Shown: in pieces, positions 1-13,380 of the stretch
How the letters are laid out: each line of letters starts with the position of its first letter
Numbering within the stretch: the first letter of the stretch is position 1
From: Plasmodium brasilianum
Taxonomy: Eukaryota > Apicomplexa > Aconoidasida > Haemosporida > Plasmodiidae
Direction of reading: 5' to 3'
DNA: 64,000 nt
Assembly: GCF_023973825.1 (NCBI RefSeq)
Contig: NW_027122950.1
Location: 266,427 to 330,426, forward strand
The notes under the pieces: model-generated
The model's input: the letters and a program-made list of their open reading frames with translations, nothing else
What the model was told of the DNA's origin: nothing
The model's database searches: none
Position numbers and translations under genes: made by a program

Positions 1-820
1 ATGGAATTTTAAAATATAAGTTTCTTATTCTAATAAAATATAATTAGTTTAAAAAAAAATGCTGATATATATAACAGATAAAGTGTTAAAATTTTGTAAT
101 AAGTTAACACTCTCAATCAGCGATCATCTATTAACTCATAACCCCCTAACATATTATCATTAAGTATATAGTACATTTTTTTTATAATATTTTTTTTCAT
201 ATAAGTTATATATGTATTGTCCTTATATTTTCATATTTTAACATATTTCTTTTATTACTAACAAATTTATTATATTGATTAAAACGTGGAACAATCTAAT
301 AATGGGAATGTTTAATGAACACAATATAATTATCTTTCTAAATGTGAAAGAAACACTACAGTTAGTAATAGAATAAAATATTGTTATATAAATTTATGTA
401 ATAATATTATATTAATTCAAAAAATAGTTTTACGAAATTAGTGATTTTGATTTTTCATATTTTTCAGTTTCTTAATATTTTCTGAGAAGTTTACTATTTT
501 CATATAATATTATTTTTTTTTTTTTATTTTATATATGTATAAATATCGTGCTACTTGTATTGAATCAAATAATAATATATGGTTCCTTTAGATATTTTTA
601 CTGCATTAAAAAAATGTATATATATTTAGAATATATTTTATGTATCTGCATTCCAATCTTCATATTTCACGAGAAATTTTCTTAATTTTATATTACACTT
701 TACATTCTTCTAATTATTTGTGCCCTCTCATATCAAAATAATTGATGAAATATGTTTCATATGTATTATATCATTATGAATAAATATTATAAGAATATAT
801 TATGTATATATATTATAAAT
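1..820. other. STP1 3' flank, no gene
   Basis: Very A+T-rich sequence downstream of the minus-strand STP1 gene, with no open frame that looks coding. It is recognisably similar to 38270-39094, the 3' flank of the second STP1 gene. Shared stretches include GCGATCATCTATTAA near 119 against GCGATTATCTATTAA near 38389, and a CAATCTTCATATTTCA stretch near 654 and near 38910. This shows the duplicated block extends past the gene and perhaps past the window's left edge. Confidence 0.6.
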
Positions 821-3265
821 TTATAATGTATTTTTTCCTGGTACATCAATGCATTTGTTTACTTCTCCATCATTAATTATGAAATTTACGTATGTGTCAT
901 CGTCCCTTGTCCAGTCATATATTTCATTTCTAAAGTTGGGTTCCTCCTTATGATCAATATTTTCTTTATTTTTCAAAGCATTTTTGTCAGTGTCAATTAA
1001 ATTATTCGCAATTTCTGTTTTTTTCCCTAAATTTACTTCTCTCTTTAATTCATTTATAGAACTATCAAAATATGATTCGGTATTTTCTATAATATCCTCT
1101 TTTTTACATTCTTCCAATATTATCATAAATACTAGTATGCACATTTTTGCTAGTAATTTTTTTCTTATATACTTATATAAATCTTTGTAACATTCTTTCT
1201 GCTTCAATTCTTCTGTATTTAGTAGTGAAACATTATTTTGGGTTTCTTCATTTACATATTCATCTAACACATTGTGGAATTCCACGTTCAATCCTCTAAG
1301 CCCGTCCTGTTCCAAATGATGTTCTAAAGTTGCATGCATTTTTGATATCCACTGTCTCCATAGATCTTTTTCTCTTTCTAAAAATAATATATTTTTATTT
1401 TCATTAGAAAATTCCTTATTTAATGCTTCACCTTTTTTTTCGTGAATTTGTTCTCTTTTCCAATCCTTTTTCATATTATTAAACCAGTCTTCATTTTTCA
1501 ATTTTTCAGAAAGATTTTTATGTTCTTCTATCAACTCATTCCACAGAATTTTGTGTTTTTCATTATCATTGTATGTGTTAATATTTTGCATTAGTTCAAC
1601 ATTTTTTAATATATTGCACGATGTAAATTGTGATTTTTCTAACTCTTTTATACATACTTCTAAGAGTGCTAATTTTTTGGTTTCCGATTCTTCATTTTTG
1701 CATTTTTCAAGTACTTCCATATGTACTTCTATAATAGTTTTGGATGTATCCTTTTTTATTTTTGGGTTATTTATATTTTTTTTCATGTTATGATAATACA
1801 CTTTTATTTTTTTTGTGATTTGTTCATTATCACATGTTGATATTTCTGAATTATCCTGTGTTAGAAGCTTACTTTTTTTATCAGAACATGAAGGCAATAA
1901 TAATCCTAGTAATTTAACCTGTCTTCTTCTTATCTTTTTTTTATTTTTAAATATACTTATTAAAGAGTTCTACAATATATAAGAACATATTTATAACATA
2001 AATTATTATAATAATTATATATTTATCTTTATTTTTATTCCTTAAGTTTTATTTTACCTTTAAAAAGAGGGAAAATACGAGAATAGTTACAAAGCTTATT
2101 AAAATAGATGATATGCTTGTGATCCTTAGACTTCTTTGGGGGACTACATCTTCATTATAAATATATATATTTTTAATTATATTTATTTACAAAGTAGAAA
2201 TATAAGTGGAATTAATGGTACATGGAATCATAGGAGATATAAAACAAAAAAGCCAAAGTATTGTAGTATACCTAATTCACGTGTAAGTGGCGATGGGCTT
2301 CCTGGAACAGTGCTTGATTTTATACTTTCATGATCTAAATAAGTCGACTCAGGTTCTCCTAGTTTTACTAAAGTGTGAGAATCGGAATTTTTTGGAAGAT
2401 CTGATGTTTTAGCATGCATACTTTTGGGCCAATTCTCTTCGTTTCCTATATCTGATGGGTCAGATGATAATATTTGAAGATTGGATTCGGGTTTTAATGA
2501 AGGATGAAATTCTTGTTCCTCTTTAGTTTTCATTACATACTGATAACTCTGTTCATCTTTAGATGTTTTATGTGGTTGATGTTTCTGTTGTTGTTCCAGG
2601 TTAACATGTGACTTAGGTAGATCTACTGCTGTTACTTCAGTTTCCATTTGAGATTCGATTTCTCCATTAGAAGATAGAGGTTGAACAGGTATTAATGTAA
2701 GTGAAGGCGTGCATTCAGTAAGTTTTTGAAACGTTTTTTCATTTATTAAGTCGCATAGCATATCTGGAGTTTTTTTTCTTTTACCTTTCGGTTCATTTTT
2801 TTGGTAACATTTTTGAAAAAAGCTTTTTTTTGTATTAAAATGATTCTGCATCTTTTCAATCCACGAATTATATTCGTTACATTTCCTCAAATATCTACTA
2901 TAATTTTTTGAGTCTCTACCTAATTGTTTTATTTCATGTAGATCTTTCTTTTTCTTTTCACAGAAATCGTCTTCTTCATATTTTAATTCCAAAATTTTTT
3001 TATCTTTTTCCTCTAAAATTAAAGGGCATCCTCCATGATTACCTAGACCTTTATAGTATCTATTTAACCTGTAGTTTAGTGTCCCTTTCCAGGATTTTTG
3101 ATGATCTCTATAATATTGTGGTGGATTATTGTTTTTAATTAGATAACTGGCCAAGTGTATGCATCCATTCCTAAATGTATCTTTATCATCCTCGTTAATT
3201 AAGGAACTGGTTTTTTGTTTTACTTCACTTTCAATATTTCTAAATTCCCTGAGGAGAGAGAGCAT
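821..3265 (-). CDS. STP1: STP1 (subtelomeric protein 1), three exons
   Basis: Predicted exons are 3265-2272, 2143-2058 and 1969-821, with GT-AG introns 2271-2144 (phase 1) and 2057-1970 (phase 0). The product is 742 aa. Exon 1 is a cysteine-containing, hydrophilic N-terminal domain (DTFRNGC, GGCP, KILELKY, DDFCEK and KCNEYNSWI blocks), then a Ser/Pro/Glu-rich linker. The 86 bp exon 2 encodes one transmembrane segment (about 342-359). Exon 3 starts with a lysine/arginine-rich stretch and carries the conserved IIEVHMEVLE block (439-448) and a tryptophan-rich region (W503, W522, W530, W564, W567) like that of SURFIN/STP1 cytoplasmic tails. The family is a variant surface or export family of unknown function. 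The start at 3265 is the only in-frame ATG. The copy at 39095-41450 starts eight codons further out, where this gene has TCC. Confidence 0.88.
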
Positions 3266-3560
3266 TAAAAACTGCGTACCCCAGGAATTATAGTACTGTA
3301 TTCAAAAGAATCATTATTATTTATTTGAGGTTCGATTTTTAACTTAATTTTACTATCGCTTTTTTATCATAAATAAATTATGCATTAATTTAATCGTATT
3401 AACAATCATTAAATGGTACCGAGGAAAAACAATTATCCATGATGATTATAAATTAATACTCTAGTTCTTTTTATAAAATAATCTGAAGGAATAACACAAA
3501 TTTAGTTATTTATATTTACTTATTGGGAAATTTTAATTAAATATATCTTAATAAGAGGAA
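3266..3560 (-). promoter_or_regulatory. Conserved STP1 5' flank
   Basis: Immediately upstream of the STP1 start, this non-coding stretch matches 41451-41700 in front of the other STP1 gene much better than the rest of the spacer does. The clearest island, TACCGAGGAAAAACA at 3417-3431, recurs at 41584-41598 at nearly the same distance from the start codon (about 150 and 135 bp). It has no open frame and is probably 5' UTR or promoter. The role is inferred from conservation only. Confidence 0.5.
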
Positions 3561-6500
3561 ATTATAAAATTATCATTTGCATAAGAATTTATATATGAAC
3601 TATAAATCATTCGACTACTTTAATATTTATTTTGTATACTCCCTAACTTCTTTTATATTAAGTAAATATATCACAACTGGAGGTATATCAGAATCATATT
3701 TTAATAATAATTAGCAGATATTTATAAATTATTATGTCAAAATAATATACTCTTTATAAAAAAAAAAAGCCAAAATATCAACAATAAAACAATACATATA
3801 AGTTAGATCAACATGTAATATAAAAATTATTTTATTATTATATCATTAATTTATATATTGCAGTTTTTTCTTTTTTCTTAATACAAAAACATATATATAC
3901 GTATTTTATCACATTTATTAATGTAAATAATTCCTTTTATTCTTATGTTTCTCCTAGAATATATAATCTATAAGTCAAGTCATTATTATTACTGATAGTA
4001 TATTTTTATTTTTATTTTTATTTTATTTTTTTATTTGTTATTAGTACAGGCCATTATATAATTATTTTGTTAATATTTTTTTATATTTACTGTATTGTAT
4101 ATATGAATGAGAATTAATAATATATAAATTATACCAAATTTCTTTTATACTTTTTAAATATTCTTATCGTTAAAATATACTTGTAGAACTAAACATTATA
4201 TTTATATATATTGCCTAAAATTTCTTTATTTATACTATATATTATTTCATTCAATAGTTTTAATATAATATAATTTGTTATACATATATTTTAATTTTTA
4301 TGCGCCTATTACTACTTGATTACATGAATAGTTTTATTTGTACAAGATTTTAATTAATTAAAAGTATATTTAGTTGTATTAATGAAAAAATGTTTAGATA
4401 CTTCTTTAAAATATGGAAACATATTAAGAAATAATTATTAATTATTTACACAATATAATGGGAAAAAATGCAAAATCAACTTTATCAAAGAAATAAAGAA
4501 TAATAAGATAAGAATTGAACATATAAAGGAATAATATATTAAATTAGATAAAACATAAAATATTGCTGCTTTTTAATAATTTTTCTGTAATGTTTGATAA
4601 ATATATTCTAATCGGTAGATTAAAAATATATTATATATTTTTTTTGTTGATTCTATAATTATCTATGAGGAAATATCTTTTTAATACTATTAAATATTTA
4701 TTTATTATGCAAAATTAAAAATATCATGAATTATTTATAGTGTTGTATAGGCGCGAATAGCTATGTGAGAATGCAGAACAATTTAAACTTATAACCAGCA
4801 ACATAAGTTATTATTTTATATTTTACATACATAATTACTTATTTTAATGTTTCTTTTGAAACAGTAATATATTAGATAGAGAACGATCATAGAATTAAAA
4901 AATTATATACTAATAATAATTTTTTGCGACTAATTAATTTACATATGAAATTACATTATAATGTTTATTTTTAATAAATGATTTATATTAAAGGATTATA
5001 TATTAAATTTTTTTTTAAGCTTGAATTTATTTATATAAAATATATTTGTTCCTTTCTTTACTATTTTTACTTTAACCTCTTATATGCAATTCCATTTTTT
5101 TTTTTTTTTTTTTTGAATATGTTACTTAATAACAGTATACAATGGATTATATGTTAAAATATTTTATGAGTATTAAATTATATTTTATTTATATTTTTGT
5201 ATTTGAATATGTTATATCAATATATGAACAGGATATATGTAATGAACGTATAATTGTGGATTAATATATGGTAATAAAATATAATTTTCTGAAATATTTG
5301 AAATTATTTTAGTGGAAAATTTGTATGTTTAATTTTAAAATATTTATAAAAAGTTTTTTTTTTTTATTATTTTATAAGTACATTAAAATATATTTTTAAT
5401 CTTTGTTATGGTATTATTAAAATGTTATCACAATTTTTATATAATACTGTAATTTTTACGTTAACTTTTTTTTTATTTTAAAATAACGCAAACAGAATAA
5501 CAATTTATTTGAACTAATGAGTTTTCCTTCATCATATTATGAATATACTATTTACCTTTTTATTTAAAAAGATAATATTTAATACAATAATAGTTGGATT
5601 TTTATGTAAAATAATAACATAACAAAAGCCAAGTGAAATGCTCTATGCATAAAATGTATTACATCAAGAAACCAGAAAAATACATAAAGTTAAATTAATT
5701 TACGTTAATGTATTTGTCTAAATAACAAATTATAATTTTTTCTTTTTTAATATTTACAAAAATATAATGTAAAAGCTGAGGCATACATTATTATAAAAAG
5801 GTACTTATGTATTTAAATTTATAGTTCATATTATTCAAACTAATGGTTATAATTATTAACATATTATTATAGTGTAAAGAGTCATTAATAATAACATATA
5901 TAAAAAATAAAATAAAATTTTTTATTTTAATGATAAGTATGTCTTGGTTTTACTAATATTCTCTAAGATATACAGATATAGTCTTATCATATTGTAAGTG
6001 AAGCCTTTTTTCATAAGTATTTTCATAAATAAATAAATAAATAAATAAATTATATTTAATAATAATATTCTAATGTAAAATATGTGATATTATTTTTACG
6101 TTTTAATTAGTATCATTTAATACTATTTGATTAAATAAGATAATTATATGTATAATTTATTGTTTATAGAATTCTATTGTTCTAATACTTATAATTCGAA
6201 ACGGACACCCATATATACCGCATTTCTGATAATTGAATAATCATAGTATAAAAATTAATATATATATACATATATTAATCCTAAATTAATATATAACATA
6301 TTATTAACATTATGAATTTTTATTTAATTTTCATTATAATTCTTTTTATCTATTAGTACTATTGATCATGTTACAATTAATGAATTATTTATTTGTAATT
6401 TTTGATAAATTTATATATATATATATATATTATATGAATTGATTTCATATAAGAAATATAATGTGTCCTAAGAAAGTTAATGTTAAACAATAATTTGGAT

Positions 6501-9239
6501 ATTGTTTATCCAAATAAAAATTAATACCTTTTTATATTTCTGTTTCTATATTAATCATAATTTTACGTAAAACATTTATCTTTGAATTACATAAATATAT
6601 ATATTTTCTTACGTTGTTAAATTTTTTATATAGTTCTTTATGTATAAACATTTTATATCACTATTAAAGTCATACTCATATTTTATTACATTTAAAGCGT
6701 AATTAAAAAAAATAGCTCTGACCATTTTTTGTTTTCAATTTATTTTAATATATATTTTAATTAAATTGTTCAGGATTCTATATTATATATACTATGAGAT
6801 ATATTATTGAGCATTTATGAATTACAATTTTGTACACCATATGTTATTTAATACCTGATGTAAGTCTAATATATCTTATAATTTGTAAAACTATTTATCT
6901 GTATTAATGTATATCATTCATGTACATATTTTTATTTTTTCTCATTAAAGTTCAAGGAAAAGTACAAGTGATTTAAATTATTATTAAATAAATTGAATAT
7001 TTATATATGCAACATTATTAAAACAGTAATTTATTGTAGTATCATATTACAAGGATTGTGTGGAAAATTCACATTTTTAAGTAAATTAATTTTTAGTACT
7101 AAACAAAAGGAAACATTAAAAATATTGCAATAAGTGTTAATGTAACAGTTTAAAATAAAGATATAAATTCATACAACCTAGCTATATAAGTTAGTTTTTC
7201 TTGTTCCAGTATACACACAAATGAGATTTTTATAATAACTGTATAACTTTTGGATTCAGTACCTTCATGTAGTTCATTAATATCATTTAAGAGTAGTGCC
7301 CTTTTGTGCTTCATTATATTATATTTATGAGGGTGATATTCATTTTGAATACTTTCATTTTATGTGCAAAATTTGTTGCATTTAGTGTAACATATGTACT
7401 TATATATCCATTGTATAATCAATTATATTTTTCAGAATAGGCCCGAAAACTATATATATATCTCTATTATTAAAACTTTTTAGAAATAGTAAAACATATA
7501 ATTTATATGTTAAATTATAAAATGGAGTAAAAAATAAAACATATCCTTGTAAAAAAGAAAAATATTGATTTCTTTGGTAAATTATATATAAAACCATATA
7601 GAGAATATATTATTTTTGATAAAAATTAAATATATAAGAGAATAATTTACTTTTTGTAGACATAGTATTATATAGCTAATATAAACATAAAAATTATATT
7701 GTGGAAATGGAAATTTAATAACTTGTCTTTACTAATAAGAGTTATTGTTATGTATTAATAATATTAATTATTAAATATAAAAATGATATGTTGCAAAAGT
7801 AGGTAAAGATTGTTGAGATATTGGAGAAAAATAAAAATATACTTATATTATATATACGTAATAATGAAAAAATAAAATATTTTAATAGGAAATTAAACTT
7901 ATTGTATATGACTACTCAAATTGGGAAAAATACATATAATTTTTACTAATATTTATTTATTTTTTAAAAATTTGTCTGAAAAATATATTTAGAAATAATG
8001 AATATTGTTAAAATTAATAAAACCTATTTATACGTAAATGTCTTGGAGGATTTTATTATACAAAGTGTTCAATATTGTGATATATTTATAAGTTATATGT
8101 GTATATTTATGAATATTTAAAATGCTTTTTCTCATAATTTATATGTAAATATTAACTGTACTTAAAAATGTGTGATTACCAAATTCGAAAAAGAACTCCA
8201 AAGAAGCTAGAAAGGAGTCTCCGTGTATGCTTTAACGACAATAAAATATATATATATTAAAACAGAAAATATATTAGTGTCAATTTATATTGTTTTCTTT
8301 TGTTTTGTATTTCAAGTATAGTATTTTAAATTTATATATTTTTTATTTATTTTTAATTCATTCACTTGTTTAATCTAAAGAATAATATTTCTTAAAGTGA
8401 AAAATAATGTATATTTTTATATCGTATGACTGCAATATATTTCTTTGCCTATGGTATATTCATAATTGTCATACCCAAGATTATAATGCATTAAGTATAT
8501 AAATATTGAGGAATTATATATTTTTTTGCTAAAATTATTTTTAAAAATATATTATTTATGTTTATTTTTTAATTTTTATTTTCAGAATTTGTTCCTGATA
8601 GTATTGACTTGCAAAAGAATAAATAATAGTATAATATATTCTGCCCAAAATTATAAGAAAAATATTACTAGAAAATATATTTTATTAAAATATACTTATT
8701 CATATTTATTATCTACATATTATATTCCACAAATGATCCTAATATTTAAATATATGTAACTTTATATACCTTCGAACCGACGAAAATATATAATATATTT
8801 TTGAGAAAATTTTACTTTATTATATCTATTTTTCCCTCATTATATTTTATTTTATTTAATTTAATTTTTTTTTAAATATATAATTTTAATCAAAGAACAC
8901 GAAAAAGAAATTAGTTCTAAGAGTATAAACAAATTTCATATAGAAATAATGATATATATTAAAATTATTTAAAATATATTATTTTCAAAATTATGATACA
9001 ACAATTTATAACTTCTTTTTTTCTGTTTATTTTAATTATCCTTAAAAAATATATATTTTTAATATATTAGTGGGTATCCTATTAGTATAATTTTTTTTAA
9101 TATGTAATATATAATAAGGAAATGATTTTTCATAATTAATATAATACATAACTTAGGCAAAATGCTTTTTTTTATAATTAATATTACTACTATTATATTG
9201 TTATGATAATAACAGATTTTCAACTATAATAAACATTTG
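3561..9239. other. Intergenic spacer, no gene seen
   Basis: Long A+T-rich spacer between the divergent STP1 and fam units. Short hydrophobic frames at 7400-7597 and 8526-8759 have the composition of translated A+T-rich DNA and no family signature. A short tetranucleotide repeat, (AAAT)n, lies at about 6026-6050. A slightly more G+C-rich patch at 8175-8245 was examined and not identified. The spacer is collinear with 41701-47315. Confidence 0.6.
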
Positions 9240-9370
9240 TTCCAAAATGTAGCGTTTGCAAAATTGGCATTATTAATAAAAAACTATTATTATATTAATA
9301 TATTAATCTCTTAATATATACTATAATATATAATCTATATTCCATATTTCATATATTTTACAATTTACAT
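9240..9370 (+). promoter_or_regulatory. Conserved fam upstream module (copy 1)
   Basis: First of seven copies of a two-part non-coding module found about 0.5 kb upstream of fam start codons. Part one is a TTCCAAAAT...AAAATT-like element, here 515 bp before the ATG. Part two, about 90 bp on, is a CTATATTC-type stretch. This copy precedes a pseudogene and is among the less well preserved. The function, perhaps a promoter core, is inferred. Confidence 0.4.
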
Positions 9371-9754
9371 ATATTTAATAGTTTGAAATATTAAAAAAAT
9401 TATATATATATATATATATATTTTAAAAAAGAATTATATAAAAAGTATTTAATTACTGTACTATATTAAATTTTATATTTTTTGTATATTTATGAATGAA
9501 TACTAATTATATTTTTCTTTTAAAAATAATTTTTTATGAATATCATTAAGATAAAAATTATATAATAAATTTATAAGGTTTCTATTCTTGGTATCAGTTG
9601 TAAAATACATTTATATTATGTACATATAATTATATTTTTATAAATAAATACAAAATTAATAAAATAAATACATTATCCTTTATAATTAAAATAATATTTT
9701 AGTATTGTTTGTTGTTTTCTTACTGAATGTAGTACAATTTTAAAATTATATATA

Positions 9755-10614
9755 ATGGAAAAAAGATTAGGTCAAAGTTTTTTATTAAAATTGGTATGCT
9801 TATACTTTAATCTAGAATATGTAGTTTTTACAATGAAGAGGTATGATTATTTTGTTTAAAGAAAATTATATTTTTTATTTATCAGGTTCTTATTTTTATC
9901 AACTATGATTTTAAGATTGAGATTAATTATTATTTTAAATAACAAATATATATTTTTTTCTATTAGAACACGTTTAATATATTTATGGGAAACCATACGC
10001 ATAATATAAAATTAGATTTAAGAAATTTTCGATTACTAGCAGAACTTGCACAAAAAAACGTTTCACATATTATATATTCACAACAGATACCTAATTATAA
10101 AGAGAATGATGAATCATTTGTATTTAAAAATTGAAATTGGAACAAACAAACAAGCACACAACTAAGGAGAAGTTCGTTATATGAAGAATTCAATAAACAA
10201 TATAAGGTACAAAAAAAATTAATATATGGAAAAAAACAATTATCTCATTTTGAAAAAAAAACATTCAAGCAACATGATTACGTAGATTTTATTATAAAAA
10301 AAATCTTCAATTAATAATAAGACATACCAAAAATTAATATGTAAAAAGTTTGGGCATAAAATGTTTTTACGTACTTTAGTACACTCGTGCACATTATTAG
10401 CATCATTAGGAGGTTCACTTTGTAGTTTTTTGGTCAAAGTAAAAATTTTTATACTACTGTTAGTTATGACTACGTTAATATAATTTAAAAAGATGAATAC
10501 GATATAACATTTCTTGTATTTTTTGGTATATTAATTGTCATATTGTTGATATGGTCTGCTTTTACTTATATGAAGTTTAGAAAATATAAAAGAATTTTGA
10601 AAACTAAATGTTAG
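9755..10614 (+). pseudogene. fam-m-like pseudogene
   Basis: Exon 1 (9755-9840) keeps a MEKR-type start and hydrophobic leader, but it is one base shorter than its homologues just before the GTATGA donor, so it ends out of phase. Exon 2 begins at 9967 after a TTAG acceptor and keeps an FRLLAE export-type motif. A TGA at 10132-10134 stops it. A KTFKQHDYVDF block near 10260 resembles the fam-m KIFKELDYEDF block. The relic ends in a decayed membrane segment and a basic tail with TAG at 10612-10614. Several frames are needed to read it through, so it cannot make a normal protein. Position and upstream module match the relic at 47856. Confidence 0.75.
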
Positions 10615-11970
10615 AATGGATAAAAAAAATGTTATTATTTATGTAGAGTACCTAGTAATATGAATAAAAATATGTATTATAATTAGTTATATGCTCAATA
10701 AAGATATGCATAATTGCCTAAATTACATGAATGTACATATGCTAGCTAGAACTTTTGGTACTCAAAAGTAAATAGATGCTTTATTAGTATATTTGTTATT
10801 TTGAATGTATTGGTGTTTCACAAGATGTTTTTAGAGTCTTTCTTCTGTTATATTAAGTATTACAGCGTGTTATTTATATTTATGTATTAAAATAGATACT
10901 GATGTATGGTATATGTATGTAAGATAAAATTAATATATTATGGAATAATCATGGAATTTTATTGATGTATCATAATTTGTGCTTGAAATAAAACTTGTTC
11001 GTTTCAATTTTCCTTGTTGCTCTAGTACAAATATATTATTTTTTTAAATAACTTTAATAAGATCATTGTTAGTTTTGAAATAAGGATAAAAGTGTATAGT
11101 TCTTTATTTAATAGAATGAAGTGAAAATATATTGTTGCATTAATGTGTATATATATATTTATTTCTTACTTATAAATAAGCATAAAATTTATTCTATAGA
11201 ATACGTTTTTTAACAAACACAAAATTATAATATTTATTGTAAATATATTTTTAATAAATGATTAGTTCTATATGTTTTAAAAGATAAAATATAAATATAT
11301 CATAAAACAATATCTTTATTAAATACTGGTTTTATGTAACTTTAATAATTTCAGACTTCTAAATCATCACAATTAAATGAAAAGTTAAAAACATTTTTTA
11401 ACCTATTGTTGTGTCTATGTGTGTTTTTATTTCATTTTTGCAAAATTACTCAAATATGTATTATAAAAAATATTTAAAAATAAGCATACTATAAATTGTT
11501 TTTATAACTTATGATAATAAAGAACGGAAATAAATTGTTAATTTTTATTAATTATTGTTGCATATGTTAAAATTCTTTTTTTTTTTTTTTCTTCTTTTTA
11601 TATTACTAAAAGAATATATATATATATATGTATATTTAAATAAAAAAAAATTATTTCCTTAAAAATAAAGAAGCTTAACTAGTTATTTAGTATAAATTAC
11701 GTATAATTAAAAATTTTTAAATTGAAAAATTATATTATAAAAATAAAGGAACAGTGACTATTTATCTTTGAAATATATTTTTTTTTAAGTTTCTACATTA
11801 TACATATTTTATTTTTAAATTATAATATGAACAATAAAATTTTAAATACGTTTATGTATTAACTAATGAAAGTGGTATAAATTTTATATACTAAAATTTG
11901 TAAGGAATGCAGTATTCTTTATTTATTATTACTATTATTAAAATTATTAATATGTTTTATGCATAAACAT
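10615..11970. other. 3' flank of fam pseudogene, no gene
   Basis: No coding signal. TTCTAAATCATCACAA at about 11358 recurs at about 14126 at the same distance (about 745 bp) downstream of the next fam gene, suggesting that the fam units at 9.2 and 12.0 kb are tandem copies that include their 3' flanks. Confidence 0.5.
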
Positions 11971-12120
11971 TTTTCCAAAATATTATGCGTATAAAATTAG
12001 TATAATTAATAGAAAAAAATTATTAAAATAGATAATAATTCACTTTTTCTATAGAAGAAGGAATTATTTATATTCTCTATATTCTATATTGTGCAAATAC
12101 TAAATATATTTAAATATTAA
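11971..12120 (+). promoter_or_regulatory. Conserved fam upstream module (copy 2)
   Basis: TTTTCCAAAATATTATG...ATAAAATTAG begins 514 bp before the fam-l start, and a TATTCTCTATATTCTATATT stretch follows near 12069. It has the same order and spacing as in the other fam genes of the window. A short pyrimidine-rich ATTATTGTTAATTTTTC element lies about 50 bp before the ATG, with a similar one in front of the 30354 gene. Confidence 0.5.
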
Positions 12121-12484
12121 GAAATCATATAATTTTTTTTTACTTTAAAAATATATAATAAAAAAATTATTTTATTACTTTGCTATATTAAATAGTAATT
12201 TATACCTTTCTAATATGTATAAATGAATACAAATTATATTATTCTAATTAATGTTACATTTATAAAAATAAAATTAAAATAATAATTATATAATATAGTT
12301 TTAAAGCTACTTCTCTTTGTTTATATAGCAAAAAATATTATAGTTATATAAACTTTACTATGTATTTACAAAAAAATAGAAAAGAAATTAAATGAATAAT
12401 TATCGTACCTTTAACATCAAAAAAATACTACATTATTGTTAATTTTTCTTTACTGAACTTATTACAAAATTAAATTTCTATATG

Positions 12485-13380
12485 ATGGAACAAAAAATTA
12501 TGTTTTTCCTATTTTTTAAAATTTCTGGGTTTATTTTTTTTTTATCTTGTATAAGTCATTTTAACAATGAAGCTGTATGATACTGTTATATAGATATATC
12601 TTCACTTTTCATAATTTTTACGTGTTATTTTTATTATTACTGCTTTTCAGAATTACTTTATATCATATATTAAATAATATATATTTAAGTTCTTTTTTTT
12701 AGAGCACGTTTATCAAATATTTAGGTGAGAACTATAATAATAGTAGCAAAATAGATAAAATAAATTATAGATTACTGGCAAAATATAAACAGTATAAAAA
12801 TTACAACGATGTAGGTTTAAATGAAAATATACAAAATAAATGGGAGCACCAAGAAAAAAATATATATAATAATAAAAAATGGGGAAAGAGAAAGAACAAA
12901 CAGTCTAATAGAAGTTTATTAAATAAGGCACAATATTATACCGAAGTTATAGATTACAATAATGGAATGTTTGATGGAAAACATTTTCATTTTCAAAAAA
13001 AATGGATAAAAAAAAAAGATTATGATGATTATGTCGAAAAAAAAAGAAGAATTTGTGATATATCTTTAAAAAAATTAAAATTTAGAAATTATGGTTATGT
13101 CGTTGCTATATTTATTATTATTTCCTTCTTTGGAATAGGAATACCAGTATTATCAGGGATGAAATCTTTAGATACAGTATTGGATTTTATTGTTGAGTTT
13201 CCGTTATTTAAATATTTTAAAAATCTTATAAGTGGATTGTCAGAATCACAAAAATATTGTCTTTTAGGAATAACGTTAAGTACAATTATCATTACTTTAT
13301 CGATTATAGTTGTAAAGGCAATTTGTAAGATCTTAATAAATAATGAAAAATATATAAAATTTAGGTTAATGAATGACTAA
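12485..13380 (+). CDS. fam-l: fam-l protein, two exons
   Basis: Exon 1 is 12485-12574 and exon 2 is 12703-13380, with a 128 bp phase-0 intron that starts GTATGA and ends TTTTTTAG. The product is 255 aa. Exon 1 is almost entirely a hydrophobic signal sequence. Exon 2 carries YRLLAK (RLLAK at 53-57), a PEXEL-like export motif. The fam-l hallmark MFDGKHFHFQKKWIKKKDYD starts at about 119. Two transmembrane segments lie near 162-180 and 216-239, and the tail is basic (NNEKY...FRLMND). fam-l proteins of P. malariae have unknown function; an RH5-like fold has been proposed in published genome work. An ATG at 12482 lies just in front in the same frame. The MEQ start was chosen by family convention. 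Confidence 0.9.

Larger units (their letters stand above)
1..10614. repeat. Segmental duplication, copy A (STP1 + fam unit)
   Basis: This whole stretch is collinear with 38270-48731. Both hold a minus-strand STP1 gene, about 6.4-6.5 kb of non-coding spacer, then a plus-strand decayed fam gene. The coordinate offset drifts only slowly: 38274 at the STP1 stop, 38185 at its start and 38101 at the fam start codon. Several matching islands lie in the spacer, for example near 3416 and 41583, 5800 and 43990, and 7420 and 45540. Divergence is substantial, so the duplication is old. The boundaries are approximate, since no alignment was computed. Confidence 0.7.

Noticed and set aside
984..1190. Plus-strand frames inside the STP1 exons (also 1551-1793, 2136-2333, 2908-3138 and 39693-40112)
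   Set aside because: They are antisense shadows of STP1 coding sequence, with hydrophobic, biased composition and no motifs.
8175..8245. Patch of higher G+C with a lysine/arginine-rich reading, possible PIR last exon or RNA gene
   Set aside because: Too short, no acceptor or family motif, no cloverleaf structure evident, and no clear match in the duplicate block.
7400..8759. Short hydrophobic ORFs at 7400-7597 and 8526-8759
   Set aside because: They have the composition of chance A+T-rich readings, no counterpart frame in the duplicated block and no family signature.
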